NCBI GenBank assembly: GCA_017858135.1
Contig: JAFMBY010000012.1
Coordinates: 1 to 40,602 of the forward strand
Reading direction: 5' to 3'
Source of the DNA: Porticoccaceae bacterium
GTDB taxonomy: Bacteria > Pseudomonadota > Gammaproteobacteria > Pseudomonadales > Porticoccaceae
Length of the DNA: 40,602 nucleotides
Made by a program: the position numbers and the translations under genes. Position 1 is the stretch's first letter. The number at the start of each line of letters is the position of its first letter. Of the stretch, positions 19,257-28,192 are shown in pieces. The notes beneath the pieces were generated by a model. That model worked only from the letters and a program-made list of their open reading frames with translations. It did not search any database and was not told where the DNA came from.

Positions 19257-20572
19257 GATTCGGCAGACTCTTTTACTTCAACAAATGCCTCGTCACGTAT
19301 CTCTTGCAGCCAGACCTGAAGCTCTTCTTCATATTTGCGTTGGCGGAGCAGATTTTGCGCACGATTACGGGTGATATTTTCACTGAAATCCTGTTTGCGG
19401 CGTTCGGTAACCTGAAGGATATGCCAGCCAAATTGCGAGAGGAACGGCGCGCTGACCTCATTCAGTTCAATGCTGCCCATGGTCTGCTCAAACTCGGGTA
19501 CAAACATTCCCGGTGTCGACCAGCCCAATTCGCCGCCATTGAGCGCGGAGCCGGGATCTTCAGAAAATTCTTTGGCCAATAGAGCAAAATCCTCCCCATC
19601 TTTAATGCGCTCACGCAGTTCATTGAGTTGGCTGACTGCTGTTGCCTCGTCGCGTATCTCGTTGGGCTTGATCAAAATATGTCGCGCAAAGTGCTGTTCA
19701 ATCAGTTGCTCACCGCCGCCACGACGCTCATAGAGTTTGATCAGGTGATAACCCGCATCACTTCTAATCGGATCAGAGATCTGGCCGATATCGAGTTTTT
19801 CTACGGCCTCAATAAACACGCCCGGCAGCTGAGCCATTTTGCGCCAGCCGAGGTCGCCTCCCTGCAGAGCGGTCTGGTCGGCGGAGTTGGCAATCGCCAG
19901 CTGGCGGAAGTCGGTGCCATTTTGCGCTTCACTCAGCAGCGACTGTGCACGCTGCAGAATCGCATTGACCTCGTCAGAGCTTTTACCACTGGGTACTGGC
20001 AGTAGAATATGGCCAACGTTCACGTCGGGAGAGGTCATAAAACGACCCTCTTCGGAATTGAGAAAGTTATCCAGTTCCTGGTTGCTGATGCGAATGCGAC
20101 GCATCACCTGACCCTGTTGCACGCGCATCAGAATCATTTCATCGCGAATTTCATCGCGCACATTGGCGAGGGTCGAGCCAGAGGCATGAATCTGCTCAAT
20201 GTACTGTTCCATGGTCAATTGATTGCCAGTGGCGATACGCGCCATCGCATCATTTAATTCTGTATCAGTGATGCGTATGCCCGCGTTGTAGCCCATATTC
20301 AGTTGCAGGCGCTCTGATATAAGGCGTTCTAACACTTGCTGAACAAGGATATCCTGAGGTGGCGGTTGAGTGCCAGACTGCTTAATCTGATTGTAAATGG
20401 TAGCCAGTCGGCGCTGCACCTCACTCTCTAACACGACATCTTCGTCGACCACCGCAACCACCTTGTCGAGAATTTCAAGCTGGGCGCTGGCAGTGATTGA
20501 GAAGGCGGTGAGTAGAACAGCGGCCAGTACTGTATTACAAGTTTTCTTGAGATCCATAACCGTAGATACCAT
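19253..20572 (-). CDS. surA: Periplasmic chaperone and peptidyl-prolyl isomerase SurA
   Basis: 439 aa. A signal peptide ends at ASA-QLE (near residue 30). A SurA N-terminal domain is followed by two parvulin (PpiC) domains at about 175-280 and 288-390. SurA escorts outer membrane proteins, including LptD, to the BAM complex. The start lies inside the end of lptD. Two ATGs are possible (20572 or 20557, MDLKKTC); neither has a strong ribosome-binding site, so translation is probably coupled to lptD. Confidence 0.95.
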   Translation of the reverse strand: MVSTVMDLKKTCNTVLAAVLLTAFSITASAQLEILDKVVAVVDEDVVLESEVQRRLATIYNQIKQSGTQPPPQDILVQQVLERLISERLQLNMGYNAGIRITDTELNDAMARIATGNQLTMEQYIEQIHASGSTLANVRDEIRDEMILMRVQQGQVMRRIRISNQELDNFLNSEEGRFMTSPDVNVGHILLPVPSGKSSDEVNAILQRAQSLLSEAQNGTDFRQLAIANSADQTALQGGDLGWRKMAQLPGVFIEAVEKLDIGQISDPIRSDAGYHLIKLYERRGGGEQLIEQHFARHILIKPNEIRDEATAVSQLNELRERIKDGEDFALLAKEFSEDPGSALNGGELGWSTPGMFVPEFEQTMGSIELNEVSAPFLSQFGWHILQVTERRKQDFSENITRNRAQNLLRQRKYEEELQVWLQEIRDEAFVEVKESAES

Positions 20573-23165
20573 TTTTTAGCATTGAATCAACCCGACCGTT
20601 TGAACCAGCCAGACCTTTAAATTGTATTTGGAAAAAGATGCCATTGACGAGTTTTAAATCCTCTTCCGGCAGCAGTATTTCATCTTTTCTGTTTAATGAG
20701 CGACGCGCAACCAAACTCGCTCGCCAGCAGCAACTGTTGTATTCGAACCCGGTAAAGGCCTCCTGCAGGCGACTATTGGTAAAGTCGTGATTCCAGCGGC
20801 CCACCAGATTAAAATTACCGCGCAGAGGCACAAACGCCGAGATGTCGGCCTGTTTTATGTCCTGCCGCACAGGCACTCCTTCAAACAGCCTTGGCGCGCG
20901 GCGTGTCGAGTTATATGCCACATTCAACAGTCGATTCTGACGGTCATTATAGCGCAAAGCAACGCTGCTTTTTGCCAGCTCATTGTCATGAGAGTCGTAA
21001 ACAATATCACTGGAAAAGCGCCAGCTCTTATTCATTCGTCCGGAGAATTTCATTGCCAGCGGCGACTGCCTGCGAGACAGGTCGCCAAGCTCAGCCAGCG
21101 ACGGATTAGACGACAGTGTAACCCGCCGGTCGATATAGTTAATCGCCTGAGCGATGCTGGCACTAAATCGCTCCTGCCCAGTCTTGCTATCGATATAGCG
21201 AGTGGTGAGGGCAATCGTTAGACGCTCCTCATCAGAGATACGATCACCGCCATTAAAGCGTTCGTCACGAAATAGCAGATCATAAGAGGGCGTAAATTCA
21301 CGGGTATCAAAATCTGGCAGCCCAGATTGATCTCTGAAGGCTGATTTCAGATAGTAAAGACGCGGTTCCAGAGTTTGGTTATAACCGTTAAAAAAGCTCG
21401 CAGGACGTTCAAAAAATAAGCTGGTATCAAGAGATGATACAGGGACGGTCAATGACGAACTGGCGTCATTCGACTGACTGTCGAGATCATAACCTAAATG
21501 CTTGATGCGCAACTGGGGGCGAAAGTAACCCCAGCTCCAGCGTTTATCCCAACTTATTCCGTAATTAATACGATGTCTGTAGCCGGTAACGAAATCCACA
21601 TTGTCATGATCAAAGCGGGCGATCTGATTATTTAAATCGACTACAAGATCATTATCAAAGCGGTAGTAGCCATTGGCGCTGATCTTGGGTAGCACTGAGT
21701 ACTGTTCTTCCAGCCCATCGACAATAATTTGATGATCCTGGGCTTCAATCAGATAATCCCAGTTTTCGGTTTTGTAGCTGACACCGGCGACCTGACGCAG
21801 ATTAATAATACTGCTCGACTCCTGGCTCAAATTACCCAGGTCATTAAAGTAGTCGTTGTCAGAAACCTTGTTGAGGTCGACAAAGGCAGACCAGGCTTTG
21901 CCGATGCCGCCAAGATGGGTCAGACTCGCCAGATAACGGTCCTGATCGCGATATTTCGGTAGCCCCGACAGCGGATCTATATCGTCATCGTCTCGCCCAC
22001 CTTTATCACTGCCCAAAAATGCGCCGGTCACAGTGGTCTCCGAATGGCTGGACATATGGCGAAGTTCTGCCTCGACACCTATGCCGCGTTCTTGTACCAG
22101 TCTTGGGGTAATGGTTGCATCGTAGTTAGCGGCCAGATTCCAGTAGATCGGTTGCGCGTAATCGAGACCATTGCCGCTGCTTGAGTGAAGGGTCGGAAAC
22201 AGTAGCCCCGAAGAGCGACGATCATTGATCGGAAATTTAATCCACGGAAAATAGAAAACTGGCACATCTTTGATGCGCAATTGCGCATTTTTAACTGTGG
22301 CAAATCCGGCTTCCTGATCAATGGCGATTTCTCGTGTCGCCATCTGCCAAGTTGAGTCACCTGGTTCGCAGGTTGAATAGGTCGCGTCATTAATTGTGAT
22401 CACTCCATCTTTAGTTCTCAGTAGAGTGTTGGCACTGCCGCGCACTGCTGCCTCGTGCAAGACATAGGTGGCATCGGTAATCTTGACTTCTTGACTATCG
22501 ATATCAATCTCTGCACTGCTGCCGAGTAGCAACATGCCGGGCTCACGAAACTGTACATTGCCCTGCAGTTCGACATTGCGAGTGGCCTGATCAATGCGCG
22601 CGGTATTACTGCGGATCTGGCGATAGCCCTGAGATATTTGCACATCGCCGTCCAATAAGGCGACATTATTAGCCAGCGCTTCGGTAGTATTGGCATTAAC
22701 CCGCAGAGAAGCTGTTTCTGGATCGAGGTTTGCGTCGGGGTAGGTGCGCGGGGGCTCAATATAGGCGCCGCAGCAGTTGCCCTCTATTTTTCGACGCTGC
22801 TCTTCGGTCATCTGCTCCTCTTCCAGCCAGTCAAGATTGCGCACGGCGGCAACCCTGGGCTCGTCGGGGATGGCGGGCCGCGCCTGGTTTGCTCTCGCGG
22901 GACGGTTTCTATTGGAGGTGACAATCTGCTGTTCAGTACACAGCCATTGAGCGTTGGGGCCCGCGCTACAATTCCAGGTCACATGGACTTCATCAGCAGA
23001 GGAATTGAGCGATAAAAATAGCGTTACGCATGGCAACAGTGCAGCCGCGGCCAGATGCTGCCAGCAGTGCCTGTGCCGCCGCACAGGGACAAGTTCACCG
23101 CTCTGTTGGGTGAAGAAAACAGGGCCTGGAATATGGTTGCGAATATGGCTGAGAAGATGGCTCAA
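20535..23165 (-). CDS. lptD: LPS assembly outer membrane protein LptD
   Basis: 876 aa. It places LPS in the outer leaflet together with LptE, which is encoded at 35066. Order: export signal, an N-terminal OstA/LptA-like beta-jellyroll (about 135-270; ITDATYVLHEAAVRG, DATYSTCEPGDSTWQM), then a large C-terminal barrel. The paired cysteines near residue 812 (NSCCW) match the CC pair that forms disulfides with N-terminal cysteines in E. coli. The listed start is a TTG; a GTG 26 codons later (VRRHRHCW) would give a shorter, more standard signal peptide. First gene of the six-gene operon. Confidence 0.95.
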   Translation of the reverse strand: MSHLLSHIRNHIPGPVFFTQQSGELVPVRRHRHCWQHLAAAALLPCVTLFLSLNSSADEVHVTWNCSAGPNAQWLCTEQQIVTSNRNRPARANQARPAIPDEPRVAAVRNLDWLEEEQMTEEQRRKIEGNCCGAYIEPPRTYPDANLDPETASLRVNANTTEALANNVALLDGDVQISQGYRQIRSNTARIDQATRNVELQGNVQFREPGMLLLGSSAEIDIDSQEVKITDATYVLHEAAVRGSANTLLRTKDGVITINDATYSTCEPGDSTWQMATREIAIDQEAGFATVKNAQLRIKDVPVFYFPWIKFPINDRRSSGLLFPTLHSSSGNGLDYAQPIYWNLAANYDATITPRLVQERGIGVEAELRHMSSHSETTVTGAFLGSDKGGRDDDDIDPLSGLPKYRDQDRYLASLTHLGGIGKAWSAFVDLNKVSDNDYFNDLGNLSQESSSIINLRQVAGVSYKTENWDYLIEAQDHQIIVDGLEEQYSVLPKISANGYYRFDNDLVVDLNNQIARFDHDNVDFVTGYRHRINYGISWDKRWSWGYFRPQLRIKHLGYDLDSQSNDASSSLTVPVSSLDTSLFFERPASFFNGYNQTLEPRLYYLKSAFRDQSGLPDFDTREFTPSYDLLFRDERFNGGDRISDEERLTIALTTRYIDSKTGQERFSASIAQAINYIDRRVTLSSNPSLAELGDLSRRQSPLAMKFSGRMNKSWRFSSDIVYDSHDNELAKSSVALRYNDRQNRLLNVAYNSTRRAPRLFEGVPVRQDIKQADISAFVPLRGNFNLVGRWNHDFTNSRLQEAFTGFEYNSCCWRASLVARRSLNRKDEILLPEEDLKLVNGIFFQIQFKGLAGSNGRVDSMLKNGIYGYGSQENL

Positions 23166-23215
23166 AGGTGCGCCTGATACCCGAATACTAATGTGCTGGC
23201 ATTTTACCTGATATC

Positions 23216-23244
23216 TTGCCAGAGTAGAGGCCTCAATTTATCTA
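23216..23244 (+). promoter_or_regulatory. Candidate promoter for the amgK operon
   Basis: TTGCCA (23216-23221), 17 nt, TATCTA (23239-23244) in the 141 nt gap between the divergent lptD and amgK genes. The match is moderate and was found by eye. No clear lptD promoter of sigma70 or sigmaE type was recognised on the other strand. Confidence 0.35.
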
Positions 23245-23306
23245 AATATGCTGGAATAAGGTTTTTCAGGCTGAGCTTTTTACTGTGAGCCAAATGTCTG
23301 TGACCA

Positions 23307-24452
23307 ATGGATAAGGAAAAGACTGTTATCAAGCCGCTCAACAATCAGCGCCGTCGCGATTTTGTCGACTGGATAGATGCCTGTTTGCCGTCGTCACACC
23401 TGCGTGAGCAACAATCTACGCAACTACAGCCACTGACCGGTGATGCAGGGTTTAGGCGCTATTTCAGGCTCACGGGTCAACCCTCATTAATCGCCGTTGA
23501 CTCACCTCCAGACAAAGAGAACAACCCCGCCTATATTGCGGTAGCCATGGCATTCCAGCGGCATGGTATCACCACACCAAAAATACTCGCGGTGGATTTT
23601 AGCCGCGGCTTCCTGCTACTGGAGGATTTTGGTTATCAGCTATTGCATGCAGAATTGTTAGCCGGTGCCCTCGCCGCTGGGGACTCGTCAGAGCGTCTGT
23701 CGGCAGCCAATTATTATCATCAGGCCGAATCAGTGTTGTTGGCTATTCAGTCTGTGGCAGCCGATCCCAGGGTTTTTTTAGCCTACGATCAGCAGCGCCT
23801 GCAGGCTGAGATGGATCTGTTTGCTGACTGGTTTATTGGTCGGCTACTGGGTATCAGCCTAGTTGACCATGAACGAGAAATTCTTAGCCAGCTGTTTGCT
23901 GTTTTGATCGACAGTGCTGTCAGTCAGCCTCAGGTAGTGGTGCATCGAGATTACCACTCGCGCAACCTGATGCTCTTGGAGGATGGCGCGCTCGGCGTAA
24001 TCGACTTTCAGGACGCGGTGATCGGGCCGATCACCTACGATCTGGTCTCACTGCTTAAAGATTGCTATCTGCGTCTGCCTGGAGAGCAGGTGATTGCTCG
24101 TGTATTGGCTTATAAAAAGCGCCTCGAGGCAGAGTTGCCGATAGGCTCGATTGCAGACGACGAATTCTTGCGCTGGTTTGACCTGATCGGTTTGCAGCGT
24201 CACATCAAGGTGCTGGGTATTTTTACGCGGCTGTCACTGCGTGACAGCAAGCAGGGTTATCTTAAAGATTTGCCGCTGGTTATCCGCTATACCCTCGAAG
24301 CGGCTCAACGCTACCCTGAGGGCCAACCATTCTACCGGTGGTTTATCGAGCGCATCGAACCCTTATTGCCAGCACAGGATTGGTACAGTGACTGGCGGAG
24401 TGCTGGAGAGTTTTCAGCTCAGCAGCGGGGCGAGGGAGATAAGTTGCAATGA
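23307..24452 (+). CDS. amgK: N-acetylmuramate/N-acetylglucosamine kinase
   Basis: 381 aa. An aminoglycoside-phosphotransferase-fold kinase that phosphorylates the anomeric position of recycled MurNAc and GlcNAc. The catalytic loop HRDYHSRNLMLL and the metal motif VIDFQDAVIGP are intact. The N-terminus has LTGDAGFRRYFR, the nucleotide-binding strand. Assignment to AmgK rather than a generic kinase rests on the ATGA overlap with murU and on the lptD-surA side, the same neighbourhood as in Pseudomonas. No strong ribosome-binding site precedes the ATG. Confidence 0.9.
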   Translation: MDKEKTVIKPLNNQRRRDFVDWIDACLPSSHLREQQSTQLQPLTGDAGFRRYFRLTGQPSLIAVDSPPDKENNPAYIAVAMAFQRHGITTPKILAVDFSRGFLLLEDFGYQLLHAELLAGALAAGDSSERLSAANYYHQAESVLLAIQSVAADPRVFLAYDQQRLQAEMDLFADWFIGRLLGISLVDHEREILSQLFAVLIDSAVSQPQVVVHRDYHSRNLMLLEDGALGVIDFQDAVIGPITYDLVSLLKDCYLRLPGEQVIARVLAYKKRLEAELPIGSIADDEFLRWFDLIGLQRHIKVLGIFTRLSLRDSKQGYLKDLPLVIRYTLEAAQRYPEGQPFYRWFIERIEPLLPAQDWYSDWRSAGEFSAQQRGEGDKLQ

Positions 24453-25144
24453 AAGCCATGATCCTTGCCGCAGGCCGGGGCGAAAGACTGCGGCCACTCA
24501 CGGACAGCGTGCCTAAACCGATGCTGCCAGTCGCGGGCAAACCTTTGATTGAACATCATATTGTACGTCTTGCTGACGCTGGAATTACGGATATTGTTAT
24601 TAACACCTGCTGGCTGGCAGAGCAGATTGAAGAGTATTTTAGTGATCGTGGTCGGCGTCTCGGGGTGACCATTCATTGGTCGAAAGAAGCTACCGCGCTG
24701 GAAACGGGGGGAGGTATTGCCAAGGCGCTACCGCTGTTGGGTAACAACCCTTTTATGCTCATTAATGGTGACGTGTGGAGCGATTATCCTCTCGCCGAGC
24801 TAGGTGATAGCACGCTCTCTGACAATCTCGATGCCTGGTTGCTGCTGGTCAACAATCCCGAGCACAATCGGCGCGGAGATTTCGCTCTGCGAGATAACAT
24901 CGTCCACTATGCTGAACAGCAGACAGCGACCTTTAGTGGTATTAGTCTGATCCGTCCATCACTGTTTGCTGATCACCGTGACAGTGACGATAAAGCCTTC
25001 CCGCTGCGAGATGCTTTGCGGCCAGCAATTCTTGCTGGTAGGGTCGGTGGTGCCGTCTATACTGGTCGCTGGTGTGACGTCGGAACTGTCGCGCGGTACC
25101 AGCAGTTAGAAAGTATTTTTAAACAGGAAAACAACTCTCCATGA
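24449..25144 (+). CDS. murU: N-acetylmuramate alpha-1-phosphate uridylyltransferase
   Basis: 231 aa. Makes UDP-MurNAc from MurNAc-1-phosphate, so recycled sugar re-enters peptidoglycan synthesis below the fosfomycin-sensitive MurA step. The nucleotidyltransferase signature MILAAGRGERLRPLTDSVPKP is at the N-terminus, followed by ETGGGIAKALPLLG and the metal-binding LINGDVWSD. It starts inside amgK and its stop overlaps the next start. Confidence 0.92.
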   Translation: MKAMILAAGRGERLRPLTDSVPKPMLPVAGKPLIEHHIVRLADAGITDIVINTCWLAEQIEEYFSDRGRRLGVTIHWSKEATALETGGGIAKALPLLGNNPFMLINGDVWSDYPLAELGDSTLSDNLDAWLLLVNNPEHNRRGDFALRDNIVHYAEQQTATFSGISLIRPSLFADHRDSDDKAFPLRDALRPAILAGRVGGAVYTGRWCDVGTVARYQQLESIFKQENNSP

Positions 25145-25488
25145 TCTCAGTAGCCAAGTACCAAATTCTTTTTTGGCTGTGCCTGATCGGCACGGTCTTT
25201 TTGTCGCTTGCACCGACGGTAGGCGGCGAACAGCTGTTTGAACTGCAGGATAAAGTCGGTCATAGCGGTGTCTATGCCGGGCTGTTCTTTCTCTGCGCCA
25301 GTGCTTATGGGCGCCGCTATTCTCTCGCGCTGCTGGCATTAGTGCTAGCGGGTTTTGGTTTGAGTATGGAAGTTGCACAGTCAATGACCTCCTACCGTCA
25401 TGGCGATCACTGGGACATGCTGGCCAACATAAGCGGTATTTTGGCTGTCTGGGTTCTAATGGCCTGGCGACGCAAAGCCCATGATTGA
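25141..25488 (+). CDS. VanZ-like membrane protein
   Basis: 115 aa. Three to four hydrophobic helices. Conserved polar residues of VanZ-like proteins are present: DKVGHSGVYAGLFF, then EVAQSMTSYRHGDHWDMLANISG. VanZ itself gives low-level teicoplanin resistance, but most family members have no known function. Its stop-start overlaps with murU and the DUF2007 gene suggest an envelope role in the same operon. Inner membrane location is inferred. Confidence 0.8.
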   Translation: MISVAKYQILFWLCLIGTVFLSLAPTVGGEQLFELQDKVGHSGVYAGLFFLCASAYGRRYSLALLALVLAGFGLSMEVAQSMTSYRHGDHWDMLANISGILAVWVLMAWRRKAHD

Positions 25489-25714
25489 GGTCTATCGCGG
25501 CAGCGACTATTTTGAAGCTCAACTGCTCAAGGGGCTGATGGAGCAGGATGGATTGCAAGTATTTTTGCATGGCGCCGCGCTACAGGGTGGGCTCGGAGAG
25601 GTGCCAGCACTTGGACATCTGTCGATTACGGTTAATGATGCCAATGCTGAGATAGCCCGCGATATTATTCTCGCCTATGAACGCGGCGACTACTCTCTGG
25701 AGGACGATCTGTGA
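25481..25714 (+). CDS. DUF2007 family protein
   Basis: 77 aa. Matches the pattern of small DUF2007 (putative signal-transducing) proteins: an N-terminal strand IEVYRGSDYFEAQLLKGLMEQ, a central glycine-rich loop and the acidic VNDANAEIARDIILAYE. It overlaps the VanZ-like gene by 8 bases and the transporter gene by 4, so it is clearly part of the operon. Its function is unknown. Confidence 0.75.
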   Translation: MIEVYRGSDYFEAQLLKGLMEQDGLQVFLHGAALQGGLGEVPALGHLSITVNDANAEIARDIILAYERGDYSLEDDL

Positions 25715-27099
25715 CGCCCAGGATAAAAAGCCTATCCCTGTGGTTGGCACCCATTGTTGCTGCTCTGGTGACCTTGCTAATGCTTAACTCTGGCTGGCCC
25801 CGTGAGGGTGCGCTGACTGCAGGCCTCACCACACTTTGTGCGCTGTGGTGGATTTTTGAGCCGATCCCCATTCCGGCGACCTCTCTGATTCCATTGGGCG
25901 TCTTTCCATTGCTGGGGATACTCGATGGTAAACAGGTGGCGCAGGCCTATGGCGATCCATTGATTATTCTACTGATGGGCGGTGCCATGTTATCCAAGGC
26001 CATGGAGAAGAGCGGTGCTCACCGACGTCTAGCTCTGTATATGGTCAATCTGTTTGGTGGCGACAACCAGCGCCGCTTGGTGTTGGGTTTTATGGTTGCC
26101 TCGGCGATGCTCAGTATGTGGGTTTCCAACACGGCCACAACCTTAATGTTGTTGCCGATTGCCTATGCTGTGCTCGACAGTGCGGACGAGGACGGGGCCC
26201 GTAAACTCGCTGTACCCCTATTTCTCGGCATTGCCTATGCCGCCAGCATTGGTGGTCTGGGCACCCCTATCGGCTCACCGCCGAATATCATCTTTCTGAA
26301 AATTTATGGCGAAGCCACAGGGTCGATTCCCAGCTTTAGTCAGTGGATGCTTTGGGGGCTGCCCGTTGTGGTGCTGCTGCTACCGTTGGCGGGGCTGTGG
26401 ATTACTCGTCATCTCGGTCAGACTGCGCGGTTAAATATCCCTCAGTCTGGTGCTTGGCGTAGCGAAGAAGCGCGCGTGATGATTGTATTTATACTCACCG
26501 CCTTGGCCTGGATCACCTTGCGAGAACCCTTCGGTGGCTGGACAACATGGCTGGGGGTGCCCACGGCTAACTATGCCGCAGTGGCGCTGACGTCTGTGGT
26601 GGCGATGTTTGTTCTGCCCAACGGTCGCGGCGGCAGACTGCTGGATTGGGAGTCTGCCTCAACCATTCACTGGGGTGTCCTGCTGTTATTTGCCGGAGGT
26701 ATTGCCATTGCTAAAGCCTTTACCGTGACCGGTATTAGCCAGGCGATAGGAGAATCACTCTCTGGCGTAACCCGGCTGTCAATTATCCTGCTGATTGCCG
26801 TGGTGGCTTTGGCGGTCACCTTCCTAACCGAGATTACAAGCAATACCGCGACCACTACATTATTGATGCCGATTCTTGCCGCTGCGTCACTGGGGGCCGG
26901 TTTTGATCCTGCGTTGTTGATGCTGCCTGCGGCTCTGTCTGCAAGTTGCGCCTTTATGTTGCCGGTGGCGACAGCACCCAATGCGATAGTGTTTGGCACT
27001 GGGCAAGTCACCGTGCAGCAAATGGTGCGTGAGGGTTTCGCTTTAAATCTCATGGCCGCAGTGACGATCACCGCAGTGGTCTATTTCTGGTTGGGTTAG
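25711..27099 (+). CDS. DASS/SLC13-family anion transporter
   Basis: 462 aa, GTG start overlapping the preceding TGA. About 11-12 hydrophobic segments. Two inverted-repeat substrate sites are visible: VSNTATTLMLLPIA with GTPIGSPPNIIF in the first half, and ITSNTATTTLLMPIL with TAPNAIVFGTGQV in the second. The SNT motifs bind carboxylate and sodium in this family (VcINDY, CitT). Dicarboxylate or sulfate uptake with Na+ is likely; the exact substrate cannot be read. It ends 3 bases before the convergent barrel gene. Confidence 0.9.
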   Translation: MTPRIKSLSLWLAPIVAALVTLLMLNSGWPREGALTAGLTTLCALWWIFEPIPIPATSLIPLGVFPLLGILDGKQVAQAYGDPLIILLMGGAMLSKAMEKSGAHRRLALYMVNLFGGDNQRRLVLGFMVASAMLSMWVSNTATTLMLLPIAYAVLDSADEDGARKLAVPLFLGIAYAASIGGLGTPIGSPPNIIFLKIYGEATGSIPSFSQWMLWGLPVVVLLLPLAGLWITRHLGQTARLNIPQSGAWRSEEARVMIVFILTALAWITLREPFGGWTTWLGVPTANYAAVALTSVVAMFVLPNGRGGRLLDWESASTIHWGVLLLFAGGIAIAKAFTVTGISQAIGESLSGVTRLSIILLIAVVALAVTFLTEITSNTATTTLLMPILAAASLGAGFDPALLMLPAALSASCAFMLPVATAPNAIVFGTGQVTVQQMVREGFALNLMAAVTITAVVYFWLG

Positions 27100-27102
27100 T
27101 GG

Positions 27103-28146
27103 TCAAAACCGGTAGGGGAATTTGACGCCGAAAGTATAGTCTGATGTATCGCTGGTCAGCCCCAATCCGAGACTGGTCACCATGGCCAGATTTTCCGTCA
27201 GCGCATAGGTAACGCCGAGATTAAAGGTGCCAGTCATGGCATCAGTAGTGACCTGCTTAATGCCATTGATCTTGGCTTTTTCGAAGAACTGTTGCGCGTA
27301 GGAAAAGCTGTAACTCAAACGTTCATTCATGGCGAAGGCCACGCCCAGCGAGAGTTGATAGGTATCCCCAAGCTGTATTTCTCCCGGCATCAGCAAATCA
27401 GGCGTGCTGCCAATATCATCAAAATCTTCAGCAAAGTAGTGCGTGTAACTAAGGCTGGCAAACAAAATTGCTGGATCAGAGGTTTTTACCAGTGACAGCC
27501 CTGTCGCGGCTGACCACAGTCCGGTACCAGTCGGCAGCGCTATCGGCACATTGAGGTTGGTATTGCTGCTGTCGACTTCAATAATATCGATACCATAAGG
27601 CTCGTCACCGGTGGGCGCGGTTACTCTGCTGTTCCAGACAATATCTGGGCGATTGAGGGTTTCAGGAAATAGTCGATAACTGATTCCGATGCTGGCGTCG
27701 CCCAGATCATTGATATCTATATCCGCCTCTGAAGTCGACAGTGAGGAGAGATCTTGGCCTCGAGAGCGGTATTTGGTTACCCTGTAGAGATACGGTACCT
27801 GCAGGTCAAGCTGCAGTCGCGGGGTTGCAGTCCAGCGTGTGGTCAAGGTCGTGGTGATAATATCTCCTTCGATTTCATCGACACTCAGTTCGCCGAGAAA
27901 AATCGCATCGAGAGCCAGAAACCCGCGCAAAATCAGTTCGCTGCGATCGAAGTGGGCATAGCTGTAACCCAGTTCTATAGAAAGAACTTGATCAAAAAGT
28001 GCGTGCTCTTCGAGCAATACATTTTCCACACTTTGACTGCGGTCCGGTGCTTTCTTGCGCCCCACCTCGGTGCTACTAATGCTGTTAGCTGTAGCGGCGG
28101 ACACAGTCAATGCCACGATAGTCGTTAGTATTATTTTTCCCCACAT
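27103..28146 (-). CDS. Outer membrane beta-barrel protein of the Fap-like locus
   Basis: 347 aa. A signal peptide ends near residue 20 (SAATA-NS). A short hydrophilic and helical segment (SVENVLLEEHALFDQ, about 39-53) leads into alternating amphipathic strands through to the terminal aromatic YRF, as in outer membrane barrels. The barrel style resembles the transporter or MetA-pathway-of-phenol-degradation group. It is the last gene of the cluster, the place taken by the FapF secretion pore in Pseudomonas. FapF has a longer N-terminal coiled coil that is not evident here. The proposed role is a pore for the repeat proteins (inference). GAGGAAGG precedes the ATG. Confidence 0.7.
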   Translation of the reverse strand: MWGKIILTTIVALTVSAATANSISSTEVGRKKAPDRSQSVENVLLEEHALFDQVLSIELGYSYAHFDRSELILRGFLALDAIFLGELSVDEIEGDIITTTLTTRWTATPRLQLDLQVPYLYRVTKYRSRGQDLSSLSTSEADIDINDLGDASIGISYRLFPETLNRPDIVWNSRVTAPTGDEPYGIDIIEVDSSNTNLNVPIALPTGTGLWSAATGLSLVKTSDPAILFASLSYTHYFAEDFDDIGSTPDLLMPGEIQLGDTYQLSLGVAFAMNERLSYSFSYAQQFFEKAKINGIKQVTTDAMTGTFNLGVTYALTENLAMVTSLGLGLTSDTSDYTFGVKFPYRF

Positions 28147-28192
28147 GGTTTGCCTTCCTCAGTGTGTAAGTTAAATGTTTGTCATTGCAAAT

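Noticed and set aside
23166-23306. SigmaE promoter for lptD
   Set aside because: Expected from E. coli, but no GGAACTT-N16-TCTGA-like pair is present upstream of lptD.
23294-23314. Six-codon ORF (MSVTNG, stop) overlapping the amgK start
   Set aside because: It could be a translational coupler, but it has no ribosome-binding site and such short frames are common by chance.
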